In this document: positions 36,528 to 46,906 of the stretch, piece by piece | How the letters are laid out: each line of letters opens with the position of its first letter | Numbering within the stretch: position 1 is the stretch's first letter | Assembly (NCBI GenBank): GCA_018818965.1 | Contig: JAHJQX010000018.1 | Coordinates: forward strand, 1-58,583 | Source of the DNA: Patescibacteria group bacterium | GTDB taxonomy: Bacteria > Patescibacteriota > JABMPQ01 | DNA length: 58,583 nucleotides | Direction: 5' to 3' | Position numbers and translations under genes: made by a program | The notes under the pieces: model-generated | Told to the model about the DNA's origin: nothing | What the model saw: the letters and a program-made list of their open reading frames with translations, nothing else | Database searches by the model: none

Positions 36528-37814
36528 ATGAAAAGCAATAAACCCTGCCCATCCCGATCCGATCGGGACGAGGTGGGCGGGTACAATTTAGCGGTAATTG
36601 GTGGTGGACCAGCTGGAATGATGGCGGCCGGCCAGGCGGCCGAGCTTGGCTCTCGAGTTGTTTTGCTGGAAAAAAATGAGCAGCTAGGGATAAAACTTTT
36701 ACTGGCTGGCAAAGGTCGATGTAATATTACCAATGCTGAAGAGGATTTGTCGAAGTTTATAAATAGTTATGGACGAAATGGCCGATTTTTATATTCGGCT
36801 TTGCATAAATTTTCCAACCGAGAGGTGGTGGAATTTTTTGTCGATCGGGGAGTTAAAACAAAAATAGAAAGAGGGGGGAGAGTCTTTCCCGCCTCCGATA
36901 ACGCTCGAGAGGTTGTTAGCTGTTTAGAAAAATATTTGGCAGATAACAGGGTAGAAATCAAGTTTAATAGTGCAGTGGAAAAAATAATCATCGGTTCGGG
37001 AAATAAAAAAATAGCTAAAGTTATTTTAAAAAATGGCGGGGAAATCGTGGCTGACAATTTTGTCTTGGCCGCGGGCGGAAAGTCTTACCCGGGAACGGGT
37101 TCTACTGGTGATGCCTACAAATGGCTTAAAGAAATGGGGCACACTGTAGTAGAGCCAAGGCCAGCTCTTACCCCCGTTATTGTCAAAGAAAAAATAGTTA
37201 AAAAACTAGAAGGCTTGAGTTTAAAAAACGTAGAGGTTAGTTTATGGGGAAAACGTAAACTTGATTCCTGCTTTGGCGAAGCACTTTTTACCGGCAATGG
37301 CCTGAGCGGCCCGATAATATTGAATCTAAGCGAAAAAGTGAGTGAAAATGAAGCGAAAGATTTAAAAATAAAAATAGATTTCAAACCCGCCCTTGATTAC
37401 CCGACTTTGGACAAAAGAATTCAGAGAGATTTTGCTGAGCAAAATAATAAACAATTTAAAAATAGCTTGAATAAACTGCTGCCGCAGAAACTAATTCCGG
37501 TTATTATTGAGTTATCGGGGATTGAAGGAAATAGGAAGGTAAACGAAGTAACCAGAACCGAAAGAAAGAAAATCGTGAAGCTACTAAAAGAATTTGAGCT
37601 TAGCGTTGTGGGATTGGTCGGCTTTACTAAAGCAATTGTGACTTCTGGTGGGGTGGAATTAAAAGAAGTTGATCCCCAGACAATGAAGTCAAAAATAATA
37701 GACAATCTGTATTTTGCTGGCGAAATTCTGGATATTAATGGTCCGACTGGTGGGTATAATTTGCAAGTCGCCTGGAGTACGGGGTATTTGGCCGGCGAGA
37801 GCAGTTTGCGGTAA
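36528..37814 (+). CDS. NAD(P)/FAD-dependent oxidoreductase (HI0933/BaiN-like)
   Basis: NLAVIGGGPAGMMAAGQAAELG; LLAGKGRCNITNA; FAGEILDINGPTGGYNLQVAWSTGYLAG. Confidence 0.93.
   Translation: MKSNKPCPSRSDRDEVGGYNLAVIGGGPAGMMAAGQAAELGSRVVLLEKNEQLGIKLLLAGKGRCNITNAEEDLSKFINSYGRNGRFLYSALHKFSNREVVEFFVDRGVKTKIERGGRVFPASDNAREVVSCLEKYLADNRVEIKFNSAVEKIIIGSGNKKIAKVILKNGGEIVADNFVLAAGGKSYPGTGSTGDAYKWLKEMGHTVVEPRPALTPVIVKEKIVKKLEGLSLKNVEVSLWGKRKLDSCFGEALFTGNGLSGPIILNLSEKVSENEAKDLKIKIDFKPALDYPTLDKRIQRDFAEQNNKQFKNSLNKLLPQKLIPVIIELSGIEGNRKVNEVTRTERKKIVKLLKEFELSVVGLVGFTKAIVTSGGVELKEVDPQTMKSKIIDNLYFAGEILDINGPTGGYNLQVAWSTGYLAGESSLR
36544..36582. repeat. GC-rich palindromic element, copy C, in the oxidoreductase N-terminal coding region
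   Basis: CCTGCCCATCCCGATCCGATCGGGACGAGGTGGGCGGG. Confidence 0.65.
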
Positions 37815-37839
37815 GTTTTAATAAATAAAAAAAACCAAA

Positions 37840-38433
37840 ATGATTAAAAGAGAAACAGTTTTGTTTGTTCTACTAGCAGGCTTCCTAGTTGTTTCCTTGG
37901 CGGGAGCGGGTTGTTCTCAGTCAGAAACCGAGGAAGCAGTCGAGGAGGAAGATCAGGCAGTCGAGACTACAGAAGAAACCGTCGTCAAGACTGATACCAC
38001 TGACAAAACTATCGAAAAAACAGAGGCCACCGACTCCACGGAAAAAACCGACACCACCACAGATAAAAAAGTGGAATGGAAATTAGTATCTGGTGATCCC
38101 AGCGATACCTGCTCGGCTCCTACCTATGAGGGGGAAGTTGAAGTAAGTGGTTGGTATGTTTATGACTACAGCTATGTCGAGAAAACTTGGCTACTCCAGA
38201 TAATTGACGAAGATGTTAGCAAAATTCCGATTAAAGAAGTGTATGGCGAGGAGAGCTATAATCAGTGGGTAGAAAAGCCACAGTTTCTGTTCGATGCGAC
38301 AGCGGAACAGGTCGAGGAGCTCAAAAAAGCTTCGGAAGACAAGCCGGTGAAAGTGACCATCAAAGCTTTTCGGGCATATTGTGAAGGTGCGCCGCAGCTT
38401 AGCCAAACGGGATTTGGTAATATTTGGCAATAA
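37840..38433 (+). CDS. Lipoprotein with Glu/Thr/Lys-rich linker
   Basis: Lipobox LAGAGCSQ; acidic ETEEAVEEEDQAVETTEETVVK linker. Confidence 0.75.
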   Translation: MIKRETVLFVLLAGFLVVSLAGAGCSQSETEEAVEEEDQAVETTEETVVKTDTTDKTIEKTEATDSTEKTDTTTDKKVEWKLVSGDPSDTCSAPTYEGEVEVSGWYVYDYSYVEKTWLLQIIDEDVSKIPIKEVYGEESYNQWVEKPQFLFDATAEQVEELKKASEDKPVKVTIKAFRAYCEGAPQLSQTGFGNIWQ

Positions 38434-38448
38434 TAAAAACTGGGAAAC

Positions 38449-38492
38449 ATAAAAACCCCTGCTAGAGTGTTCAATAACTGGCAGGGTTTTTT
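38449..38492 (+). terminator. Intrinsic terminator
   Basis: AAAACCCCTGC ... GCAGGGTTTTTTG. Confidence 0.65.
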
Positions 38493-38514
38493 GTTTGCTG
38501 CTAATATGTATTTA

Positions 38515-38676
38515 GGAGCTGTCGCCGAACACCATTTCTGCTGCAATTTCTCAATTTCGGCTATAATCATCGTAAAATCTTTTGGCTTATCCTAGCAGAT
38601 AGGCCGCAAGATTTTACGGTGATTCTATCTCAAAATTGAGAAATTTCGCAACGAAAGCGTGTTCGGCGACAGCCCC
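38515..38676. repeat. MITE-like/structured-RNA-like long imperfect hairpin, copy 1
   Basis: Outer arms GGAGCTGTCGCCGAACAC / GTGTTCGGCGACAGCCCC; inner arms CGTAAAATCT / AGATTTTACG. Confidence 0.8.
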
Positions 38677-38725
38677 ATTTAGAGACAGTGATTTTTAGAT
38701 AAGTAAATATACGAAAGTAAAAACT

Positions 38726-39844
38726 ATGGCTATCATCAACCCAAAACAAACAGTCCTGGATCTTATTGGCTATGCCGATATTAAAATAAATGGCGATCGT
38801 CCTTGGGATATTAGAGTGAAAAATGAAGATTTTTATAAGAGGATATTAAGTCAGGCTTCACTTGGTCTGGGCGAGTCGTACATGGATGGTTGGTGGGAGA
38901 CAGAGGCACTTGATGTTTTAACGGACAAGCTTTTGCGAGCGGGAACAGATAAAAAAGTTATTAGTTTCAAGGCGCTGACTAATGTCGTGAAAGCGCGGAT
39001 TACCAACCGGCAAACTAAGGCAAGATCGAAAAAGGTCGCCGAAATACATTATGATCTGGGTAATGATTTTTACAGTCAGATGCTAGACAGTCGGATGCAA
39101 TATACTTGTGGGTATTGGCTGCAGGCGGAAAATTTAGAAGAAGCGCAAGAACATAAATTGGATCTAATATGTAAGAAATTAAATTTAAACCCTGAAGACC
39201 ATGTGCTAGAACTTGGTTGTGGTTGGGGTGGCTTTGCCAAATATGCGGCGGGGGAATACGGCTGTCGGGTTACTGGTTATAATATTTCGCAGGAACAGGT
39301 CAAGTATGCCCGAGATAATTGCCAAGGGTTACCAGTAGAGATTGTTGAAAAAGATTATCGAGAAGCTACCGGTTCTTATGATAAAGTGGTAGCGATTGGA
39401 TTGTGCGAACATATTGGTTATAAAAACTATCGCGGGTTTATGGAAGTTGCCCATAAATCCCTCAAGGATGGTGGTTTATTCCTAGTTCATACTATCGGTG
39501 GTCTCAAATCAGCTACCTCTACCGATCCCTGGATAGAGAAATATATCTTTCCCAATTCGATGCTGCCTTCCCCGGCTCAGCTAGCTGAAGCGTTGGAAGG
39601 TCTCTTTGTCTTGGAGGATTGGCATAGCTTTGGGTCGGATTATGATAAAACGCTTATGGCCTGGTTTGCTAATTTTGACCGGAACTGGCCAAAGCTGCGT
39701 GAGCAATACGGCGAGCGATTTTATCGGATGTGGAAATTTTATCTGCTCATCTGTGCTGGTTCTTTTCGGGCGCGAAAAAATCAGTTGTGGCAGGTGGTGT
39801 TGTCCAAGGGAGGTGTAACGGGCGGTTATCAGTCAGTGCGATAG
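38726..39844 (+). CDS. cfa: Cyclopropane-fatty-acyl-phospholipid synthase (SAM-dependent)
   Basis: DIRVKNEDFYKRILSQASLGLGESYMDGWWE; VLELGCGWGGFAKYAA; GYNISQEQ. Confidence 0.94.
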   Translation: MAIINPKQTVLDLIGYADIKINGDRPWDIRVKNEDFYKRILSQASLGLGESYMDGWWETEALDVLTDKLLRAGTDKKVISFKALTNVVKARITNRQTKARSKKVAEIHYDLGNDFYSQMLDSRMQYTCGYWLQAENLEEAQEHKLDLICKKLNLNPEDHVLELGCGWGGFAKYAAGEYGCRVTGYNISQEQVKYARDNCQGLPVEIVEKDYREATGSYDKVVAIGLCEHIGYKNYRGFMEVAHKSLKDGGLFLVHTIGGLKSATSTDPWIEKYIFPNSMLPSPAQLAEALEGLFVLEDWHSFGSDYDKTLMAWFANFDRNWPKLREQYGERFYRMWKFYLLICAGSFRARKNQLWQVVLSKGGVTGGYQSVR

Positions 39845-39883
39845 GAATGACCCAGTTAAGCCGCGCTAGAAATTAGCAAAATT

Positions 39884-41239
39884 ATGGAATCTATCGAATC
39901 GTACAACCAGAAAAAGGCTGAGCTAATCAGAGAGTTGCAACTAGCTGGCGGTCAAGCGATTGGCTTGGCCAAATCAACTTCTAATCTATTTCGGCAACGT
40001 CAAAAAACAAAAACACACAAAATAGATGTCAAACATTTTAACAACGTCATCAGTATTGATAAGGAAAATATGGTTGCGAAAGTGGAGGGGATGACGACTT
40101 ATGAGGCTTTGGTTAAAGAAACGTTGCGGCAGGGGTTGTTGCCGACCGTTGTGCCAGAATTAAAATCGATTACTATCGGAGGAGCTGTCTCTGGCGTGGG
40201 GATTGAGTCCTCGTCTTTTAAGTACGGCTTAGTCCATGAAACAGTTTCGGAGATTGAAGTTTTGCTCGGGGATGGTCGCGTAGTTGTCTGCACGCCAAAC
40301 AACGAATACCGCGATTTGTTTTATGGGTTTCCGAATTCGTATGGTACATTGGGCTATATTCTTAAGCTAAAAGTAAAATTACGACCGGCGCCGGAATATG
40401 TAAGGCTCGAGCATCGGCGGTATGACCAAGTGGAAAAATATTTTAGGGATTTGCAGCAATTTTGTGCAGCCGCTCGAGCGGGGAGTGGTGGCTATGACTT
40501 CATCGATGGCACTATTTTTAGTCCCGGCGAACAATATATTACGCTGGGTACTTTTGTCGCTGAAGTACCATTTATCAGCGATTATACTTACCGCAATATT
40601 TATTTTCGATCGTTACAAAAGAAAAAAGTGGACTATCTGACCACCCACGATTATATCTGGCGTTGGGATTCTGATTGGTTTTGGTGCTCCAAGCATTTTT
40701 ACATGCAAAATTCGTTGATGAGATTACTGTTTGGCAAATTTGCTCTGCGCTCGACAGTCTATTGGAAAATTAGCGCCTGGAGTAGTAAGTTGAAGGTATT
40801 GGGCTTCATTCAAAAGACGCTTGGCCATCGGACAGAGTCAATTATCCAGGACGTCCAAATTCCGTTGGAGAATTGCTCCGCTTTTATGGATTTTTTCCAT
40901 CAAGAAATAGGGATCAAGCCGGTTTGGGTTTGTCCGGTGACAGCCTATGATAAAAAAGTTAGCTATGATCTCTATCCAATGGATTCTGCCAAGTTGTATG
41001 TTAATTTTGGCTTTTGGGATACGGTGAAGAGTGATCAAGCGGAGGGATATTATAATAAAATGATCGAGGCGAGGGTTGAGGAGCTGGCGGGCAAGAAATC
41101 GCTCTACTCGACTTCGTATTATTCGCCAGAGAAATTCTGGGAATTATATAATAAGAAGGCGTACGATGTTCTCAAAGCTAAGTATGATCCGACGAAGAAA
41201 TTTCGGGATCTATATGCTAAGTGTGTGAAAAGAAAATAA
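39884..41239 (+). CDS. FAD-binding oxidase (FAD_binding_4; DHCR24/TmsA-like)
   Basis: GLAKSTSNLFRQR, VKVEGMTTYE-type core (VAKVEGMTTYEALV), ITIGGAVSGVGIESSSFKYGLVHETVSEIEVLLGDG. Confidence 0.85.
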   Translation: MESIESYNQKKAELIRELQLAGGQAIGLAKSTSNLFRQRQKTKTHKIDVKHFNNVISIDKENMVAKVEGMTTYEALVKETLRQGLLPTVVPELKSITIGGAVSGVGIESSSFKYGLVHETVSEIEVLLGDGRVVVCTPNNEYRDLFYGFPNSYGTLGYILKLKVKLRPAPEYVRLEHRRYDQVEKYFRDLQQFCAAARAGSGGYDFIDGTIFSPGEQYITLGTFVAEVPFISDYTYRNIYFRSLQKKKVDYLTTHDYIWRWDSDWFWCSKHFYMQNSLMRLLFGKFALRSTVYWKISAWSSKLKVLGFIQKTLGHRTESIIQDVQIPLENCSAFMDFFHQEIGIKPVWVCPVTAYDKKVSYDLYPMDSAKLYVNFGFWDTVKSDQAEGYYNKMIEARVEELAGKKSLYSTSYYSPEKFWELYNKKAYDVLKAKYDPTKKFRDLYAKCVKRK

Positions 41240-41256
41240 TTATAATCTAAAAGAAA

Positions 41257-42528
41257 ATGAAAAAGCAAAAAAATTTGGTTTTAGTGATGACTGGCCTAGT
41301 TTTGGCCGGCGTTGTCTTAGTCGGTGGCTGTGTGATGAAGCCCGATAAGGACGACGAGGGTTCAGTCGAAGATGGTCAACAAGGTGCTGGTTGGCAAACG
41401 GAAACTGTCGATGACAGCGGCTGGGTCGGCATTGATCCGTCAATTGCTGTTGATAGTTCCAGCAATCCCAGTATCAGCTATTACGATGAAGATAATCACG
41501 ATCTTAAGTATGCTTGGCGCCAGGATGGTTCTTGGCAAAGTGAAGTGGTTGATTCGACTGGGGATGTTGGCGAAGAGAGCAGCTTGGTGATTGACGGTCA
41601 AGGAACAGTTCATGTCAGTTACGTCAATCATGATAAGGGTGCGTTGAAATATGCCCGCAAATCTGGCGGGTCATGGGATATTAGCACGATTGACGATGAT
41701 AATAGTCATCACGTGGTAGCTACTTCAATTGTTTTGGACGGCCAGGGCTATCCGCACGTTGCTTACAATTGGGAGGGGGGAGCGGAGTATAATAATGGCA
41801 ACAATGATGAGGGCGATGGTAAAGATGTTGGCAATGAGGGTATGGATGATGATAAAGACGTCGACGACAAAAATAATGGCGTTGTTGATGGCAATAATAA
41901 TAAGAATGACAACGATAGCGGCTTTATTAAATTTGCTTCCTGGAATGGGAGTTCTTGGGATATTGAGGAGGCAGCGCCGGGCGGCTCCGATGTTTATTTA
42001 GCCCTGGACAACAAAGATCAGCCCCATGTTTGTTTTATCAAAGGCGACCCTAATACTGACCCGCGTATTCACTATGCCAGCCAGATTGCTGGTAGTTGGC
42101 AGACAGAGATTGTCGATTCGGCCACCAAGTCGGGTGGGGATTGTGGAATAGACGTTGATTCGAGTGGCGGTATTCATATCACTTACCACGATTACGGCCA
42201 GGGCGCAATTAAGTATGCTAAGCAGGAAGGTGACACCTGGGAAACTCAGACGGTCGTGACAGGTACTGGGAAGCAGGAGGGACTGAGAATGGTGGTCGAT
42301 TCGGCGAGTCAGCCGCATGTTATTTTCGTCAACGATCAAACAGAAAAGTTGATCCATGCTATATTAACAGGTGACTCTTGGACACAAGAAATTATCAATA
42401 AGATGGGTATCCCATCGGTGGCGATTGATGGTAATGACCGCTTGCACGTTGCTCATGGGTATTCAGTGGAGACTGACAAGCTGGAAGATGAGACGGAGAT
42501 TATGAGGTATTCGACAAGGGAATATTAA
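41257..42528 (+). CDS. Lipoprotein with propeller-like repeats and an Asp/Asn/Gly-rich insertion
   Basis: Lipobox LVGGCVMK; repeats SISYYDEDNHDLKYAWRQDGSW, HVSYVNHDKGALKYARKSGGSW, HITYHDYGQGAIKYAKQEGDTW. Confidence 0.8.
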   Translation: MKKQKNLVLVMTGLVLAGVVLVGGCVMKPDKDDEGSVEDGQQGAGWQTETVDDSGWVGIDPSIAVDSSSNPSISYYDEDNHDLKYAWRQDGSWQSEVVDSTGDVGEESSLVIDGQGTVHVSYVNHDKGALKYARKSGGSWDISTIDDDNSHHVVATSIVLDGQGYPHVAYNWEGGAEYNNGNNDEGDGKDVGNEGMDDDKDVDDKNNGVVDGNNNKNDNDSGFIKFASWNGSSWDIEEAAPGGSDVYLALDNKDQPHVCFIKGDPNTDPRIHYASQIAGSWQTEIVDSATKSGGDCGIDVDSSGGIHITYHDYGQGAIKYAKQEGDTWETQTVVTGTGKQEGLRMVVDSASQPHVIFVNDQTEKLIHAILTGDSWTQEIINKMGIPSVAIDGNDRLHVAHGYSVETDKLEDETEIMRYSTREY

Positions 42529-42538
42529 CCGAAAGGGG

Positions 42539-42919
42539 GTGGATGGTATGAATATTAAAAGACTAGTAATCGCCTTAGTGGTGGCGACTTTTTTCGGTTT
42601 CGGCTGTGCCTACGGAACCTCAACCGTCGAGATTCCTGGTTTTGAGATGACTATGGCTTATCTGCTAACGGTTTTTTATGCTCGGGTTTTAATTGGCTTT
42701 TTTGTCGGACTGAGTGGTAATCTCAAGTTACTAAAAGGAAAATATGCCAATGCGGCTTTACGGGGAGCTATCTTTGGCGTGATTACTAGTGTGGTGATAT
42801 CTTTTTACGGCGGTGCCTTAATTTTTATTATCGCTGGTGTGATCTACGGGGTAATTACGGATTTATTGGCTACAAGATTCAGTGAGCAGAAGGCAAAAAA
42901 TATTAGAGAGGAAAAATAG
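42539..42919 (+). CDS. Small membrane protein
   Basis: 126 aa, about four hydrophobic segments. Confidence 0.65.
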   Translation: MDGMNIKRLVIALVVATFFGFGCAYGTSTVEIPGFEMTMAYLLTVFYARVLIGFFVGLSGNLKLLKGKYANAALRGAIFGVITSVVISFYGGALIFIIAGVIYGVITDLLATRFSEQKAKNIREEK

Positions 42920-42956
42920 CGACGCGAGAAATCTCCGAATTTATATAGTCTAGAGT

Positions 42957-42992
42957 AATAGGCAAGGTGAAAATACCCTGGCCTATTTTTTT
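42957..42992 (+). terminator. Intrinsic terminator
   Basis: AATAGGC ... GCCTATTTTTTT. Confidence 0.65.
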
Positions 42993-43085
42993 ATTTGTAT
43001 TATTGCGTAGTGCTTATTCTTAGATGGAGCCTTGTGAATAGCCAGTAGTTTTTAGTACAAAAAATACTGCGTGGTTAGTGGTAGC

Positions 43086-44246
43086 TTACCTTAACAGGTT
43101 TTGTCTTTTTCTCCCCCGATTGGCAAAGCGGTGCGCTTCGTCGCGAGCCTGGAGAAGTATTGTTTTACTGGTTTGCGCTAACTCTTGCAGCGCTTTTTTT
43201 GTTTGGGGCGGAAAAACGAGTTTGTCATTTTGCAGTTTTGAAATACCGAGCAAAGGTGACTTAGCTTGGTGTTTGGTGAGAATTTTATAAATAAAATCTA
43301 CTTGCGGCTTGCCCCCGTCGACCAGCCAGAGATCGGGCAAAGGCCACTCAGGGTGTCTCAGCCGGCGCTCAATTATTTCAGCCAGAGCAGCCAAGTCATC
43401 AGCTTTACCTGCCGTGCGGATTTTAAAAAGACGATACTGCGTTTTATCTGGCACTCCGTTTGTAAATACGGCCATTGCTCCGTAAGTTTCTTTGCCGGAC
43501 AGGTGAGAAATATCGTAGGCTTCAATGCGATTAAAATGCACTTGGGTATCTGGTATTTCACTGCGGGAGATTAAAGCGACGTCTTTGATGTGTTGGAGAG
43601 CGAGGGCTGTCTCGGGACTTTCTTTGCCAAGTTTCTTTGCCAGCCGTCTTTTTTCGCCTTTTAGCAGCATGATAATGTTATTTATTTGCTTCTGGTATTT
43701 AGCTGGTGTTATTTCTCCCGTACAAGCGCCGGGACATAGTCCTATTTGATAATTAAAGCAATGTTTGCCACTGAGAGGTGTGCAAGTACTATAGGGGAAT
43801 ATATGACGGATTACCTTCAGCGCCTGTTTGACTAGCGAATATTTCTGGTATGGACCAAAAACATGTGCTTTTTGGGTAGGATATTTTTTCAAGTCTCTGG
43901 CGCGGACGACTAGCAATTTGGGGTAGTCAACTTTTTTAGGAATAACGATATAGATAAATGATTTATCGTCTCGATCTTTGATATTGTATTTTGGTTGATG
44001 CTTTTTTATCAGATTGGCTTCGAGGATGATGGTCTCCAGTACCGTGTCGACTTTTTCATGCTTGATCGCGCGTGCTTGCTCGACCATCTCGGTCAGGCGT
44101 CGGTCAAGATCAGGTCGAAAGTATTGTAAAACCCGTCGGCGGAGGCTGGTTGCGCGGCCGATATAAAGCGGCTTACCATTTTTGTCTTGCCAGGTATAAA
44201 CTCCGGGCGTAAGCGGGAGCTTTTTGGCTTGGGATTTGAGGGTCAT
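43086..44246 (-). CDS. uvrC: Shortened excinuclease ABC subunit C
   Basis: GIY-YIG start GVYTWQDKNGKPLYIGRATSLRRRV; RIEAYDISHLSGKETYGAM; LWLVDGGKPQ; RDEAHRFA; ends shortly after. Confidence 0.9.
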   Translation of the reverse strand: MTLKSQAKKLPLTPGVYTWQDKNGKPLYIGRATSLRRRVLQYFRPDLDRRLTEMVEQARAIKHEKVDTVLETIILEANLIKKHQPKYNIKDRDDKSFIYIVIPKKVDYPKLLVVRARDLKKYPTQKAHVFGPYQKYSLVKQALKVIRHIFPYSTCTPLSGKHCFNYQIGLCPGACTGEITPAKYQKQINNIIMLLKGEKRRLAKKLGKESPETALALQHIKDVALISRSEIPDTQVHFNRIEAYDISHLSGKETYGAMAVFTNGVPDKTQYRLFKIRTAGKADDLAALAEIIERRLRHPEWPLPDLWLVDGGKPQVDFIYKILTKHQAKSPLLGISKLQNDKLVFPPQTKKALQELAQTSKTILLQARDEAHRFANRGRKRQNLLR

Positions 44247-46741
44247 AAGTACTCCTTCAAATACAACCCCGTATACGAGCGATCACTTCGCGCCACCTCC
44301 TCCGGTGTCCCGTAGGCAACGACTCTTCCACCCTGCTCGCCGCCTTCCGGGCCGAGATCGATGACATAATCGACGGATTTTATAATATGCAGATTATGTT
44401 CGATAAGGATAACGGTATTTCTCTTGTCGACTAGCTTGTTCAAAACTTTCAGTAGTAATTCCATGTCATAGTAATGCAGGCCGACCGTTGGCTCATCTAG
44501 TAAGTACATCGTTCTTTGACCGAGGGGTGCAGTAAGTTCGCGTCCTAATTTAATTCGTTGCGCTTCTCCACCAGAGAGAGTGGTGGCGCTTTGTCCAAGC
44601 TTTAAGTAGCCCAGACCCACTTCTTGGAGTACTTTGAGTTTGTCAGTAATAGTATAAATGTCTTTAAAAAAAGGCAAAGATTCGTTGACTGTCATATTAA
44701 GCACCTGGCTGATATTTTTCTTTTTATACAGCACTTGCAGAGTCTCGCGGTTGAAGCGCTTGCTTTTGCAGACGTTGCAGGGGACAAGAACTGGTGGGAG
44801 GAAGTGCATCTCGACTAGATTGGCTCCCGCTCCTTTACAAGCCTCGCAGCGACCTCCTTCGACGTTGAAGGAAAATCGGCCAGGTTTGTAGCCACGGGTG
44901 CGTGATTCTTCCAGGCTGGAGTAAAATTCCCGAATGGGCGTGAATATCCCAGTGTAAGTAGCCGGGTTAGAGCGGGGAGTGCGGCCAATCGGTGATTGGT
45001 TAACGATTACAATTTTATCAACATACTCAGTACCAGTGATTTTGGTCACGTCCTCGAGATTCTGGTCACGATTCTTTAGCTTTATTATATTCTTATATAG
45101 TACGTCGTAGAGTAGGGTAGACTTGCCACTACCAGAGACGCCAGTCACACAGACTAGCTTGCCGGTAGGAATGTCAACTCGTACATCCTTGAGATTGTGA
45201 GCGCTGGCACCAGTGATGGCAATCTTCGGGGTGCTTTTTTTGCGGCGCTTTGGGGGAGTGGTGATTTGTCGAGTGCCATTTAAGTATTGCAGAGTCAGGG
45301 AATCTTTGTTTTTCTGAGCGGCATCTTTAGTTAAAGCTGTTTTGGTATCTCCTTGATAGACAATCTCTCCGCCGTGTCGGCCAGCCTGAGGGCCAAGGTC
45401 TACCAAGTGGTCGGATGACTTGATAGTTTGTTCATCGTGCTCGACCACTAGTACAGTATTGTGCATGTCACGTAGGGCGATCAGTGTCTTGATCAAGCGA
45501 TCAGTGTCACGCTCGTGCAGGCCGATAGTGGGTTCATCGAGGACGTAAAGAGTATTGGATAACTTAGAGCCAATCTGGGAAGCCAGGCGAATGCGCTGCG
45601 CTTCACCGCCCGAGAGAGTTTCCGCCTCACGAGTTAGGGTCAAATAGTCGAGTCCAACCTCGAGCAGGAAATTGAGGCGATCATTTATTTCTTTGATAAC
45701 ATTTTCCGCGACTAGTAGTTTGCGTTTATCTAGCTTCTTCTTATAATCTTGGAAAAATTTTTGGGCTTGGGCGATGGTAAGACTTGATGTTTCCTGGATA
45801 TTTTTTCCGCCAATTCGTACCGCTAGAGCAGCTGGCTGCAGGCGCTTGCCTTCGCAGTGGGTGCAAATAACAGCTTCTTTCCAAAAACCAAGTTTACCCA
45901 AGCCTTTACATTCCGGGCAGGCTCCGACGGGGCTATTGAAAGAAAATAGTCGGGGTTCGATCTCGGGAAAGGAATAACTATCTTCTGGGCAAGTCCAGCT
46001 GCTAGAAAGTAGTTTCTCTGTTTTTTCAAATAGAGCGATCACTAGTCCTTTGCTGTGATCAATGGCGTCTTCTACTGCTTCGGCCAGACGACCTTTATCA
46101 GAAATCAATACCTTATCAATCACCAGGTCGATAGTATGTTTTTTGTTGCGTTCGAGCTCTATTTTATTATTCAGCGAATACATTTTCCCATCAACTCGCA
46201 CTTGGTCGTAGCCTTGGCCTAGGTAGTCATAAAGCATTTGATAATATTCACCTTTGCGACTGCGCACTACGGGAGAGAGGAGAGTGACATATTCTTCTTT
46301 TACTTTCTCGGCCTGTTCTATCACGATATCGACCATTTCGTCAGCAGAGAGGCGGGCAATATGAGTATTGCACTGAGGACAAAATACTTCACCAGTGCGC
46401 GCGAATAAAATACGTAGATAATCGTGGATCTCAGTTAAAGTCCCAACGGTTGAGCGAGGATTGTGGCTCAGGGCTTTCTGGTCAATGGCAATAGCAGGGG
46501 AGAGACCGACGATCTCTTCAACATCCGCACTCTTCATTTGTCCCAGGAACTGTCGAGCATAGGGAGAAAGCGATTCTATATAACGTCGTTGACCTTCAGC
46601 GAAGATGGTATCAAAAGCCAGTGACGATTTGCCACTGCCAGAAACACCACTGAAAACAGTTATTTTATTTTTAGGAATATCTAGCGAGACATTCTTTAGA
46701 TTATGGACTTTGGCGCCCTTGATGATTATTTTATCTGGCAT
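44243..46741 (-). CDS. uvrA: Excinuclease ABC subunit A, compact
   Basis: [35 protein letters not shown]; two LSGGEAQRI(R/K)L signatures; CxxC zinc motifs. Confidence 0.97.
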   Translation of the reverse strand: MPDKIIIKGAKVHNLKNVSLDIPKNKITVFSGVSGSGKSSLAFDTIFAEGQRRYIESLSPYARQFLGQMKSADVEEIVGLSPAIAIDQKALSHNPRSTVGTLTEIHDYLRILFARTGEVFCPQCNTHIARLSADEMVDIVIEQAEKVKEEYVTLLSPVVRSRKGEYYQMLYDYLGQGYDQVRVDGKMYSLNNKIELERNKKHTIDLVIDKVLISDKGRLAEAVEDAIDHSKGLVIALFEKTEKLLSSSWTCPEDSYSFPEIEPRLFSFNSPVGACPECKGLGKLGFWKEAVICTHCEGKRLQPAALAVRIGGKNIQETSSLTIAQAQKFFQDYKKKLDKRKLLVAENVIKEINDRLNFLLEVGLDYLTLTREAETLSGGEAQRIRLASQIGSKLSNTLYVLDEPTIGLHERDTDRLIKTLIALRDMHNTVLVVEHDEQTIKSSDHLVDLGPQAGRHGGEIVYQGDTKTALTKDAAQKNKDSLTLQYLNGTRQITTPPKRRKKSTPKIAITGASAHNLKDVRVDIPTGKLVCVTGVSGSGKSTLLYDVLYKNIIKLKNRDQNLEDVTKITGTEYVDKIVIVNQSPIGRTPRSNPATYTGIFTPIREFYSSLEESRTRGYKPGRFSFNVEGGRCEACKGAGANLVEMHFLPPVLVPCNVCKSKRFNRETLQVLYKKKNISQVLNMTVNESLPFFKDIYTITDKLKVLQEVGLGYLKLGQSATTLSGGEAQRIKLGRELTAPLGQRTMYLLDEPTVGLHYYDMELLLKVLNKLVDKRNTVILIEHNLHIIKSVDYVIDLGPEGGEQGGRVVAYGTPEEVARSDRSYTGLYLKEYL

Positions 46742-46757
46742 TGTTTATGGATTACTT

Positions 46758-46901
46758 AGGCTTCTATGGTGTACTTCTCAAACACGTCGGATTCCCCCGG
46801 CGAGGGAATCTGACTCCGTGATCGGCTTCGCTCTCCCGCTCCGCGTGACCCGTGCCTGCTCAGCCGATCAAGGGTTTTCGAAGTACGCTATAGAAGCCTT
46901 A
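46758..46901. repeat. 144-bp imperfect inverted repeat between uvrB and uvrA
   Basis: Outer arms TAGGCTTCTATggTGTACTTC / GAAGTACgctATAGAAGCCTTA; nested GATTCCC/GGGAATC and GATCGGCT/AGCCGATC. Confidence 0.75.
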
Positions 46902-46906
46902 TTGCA

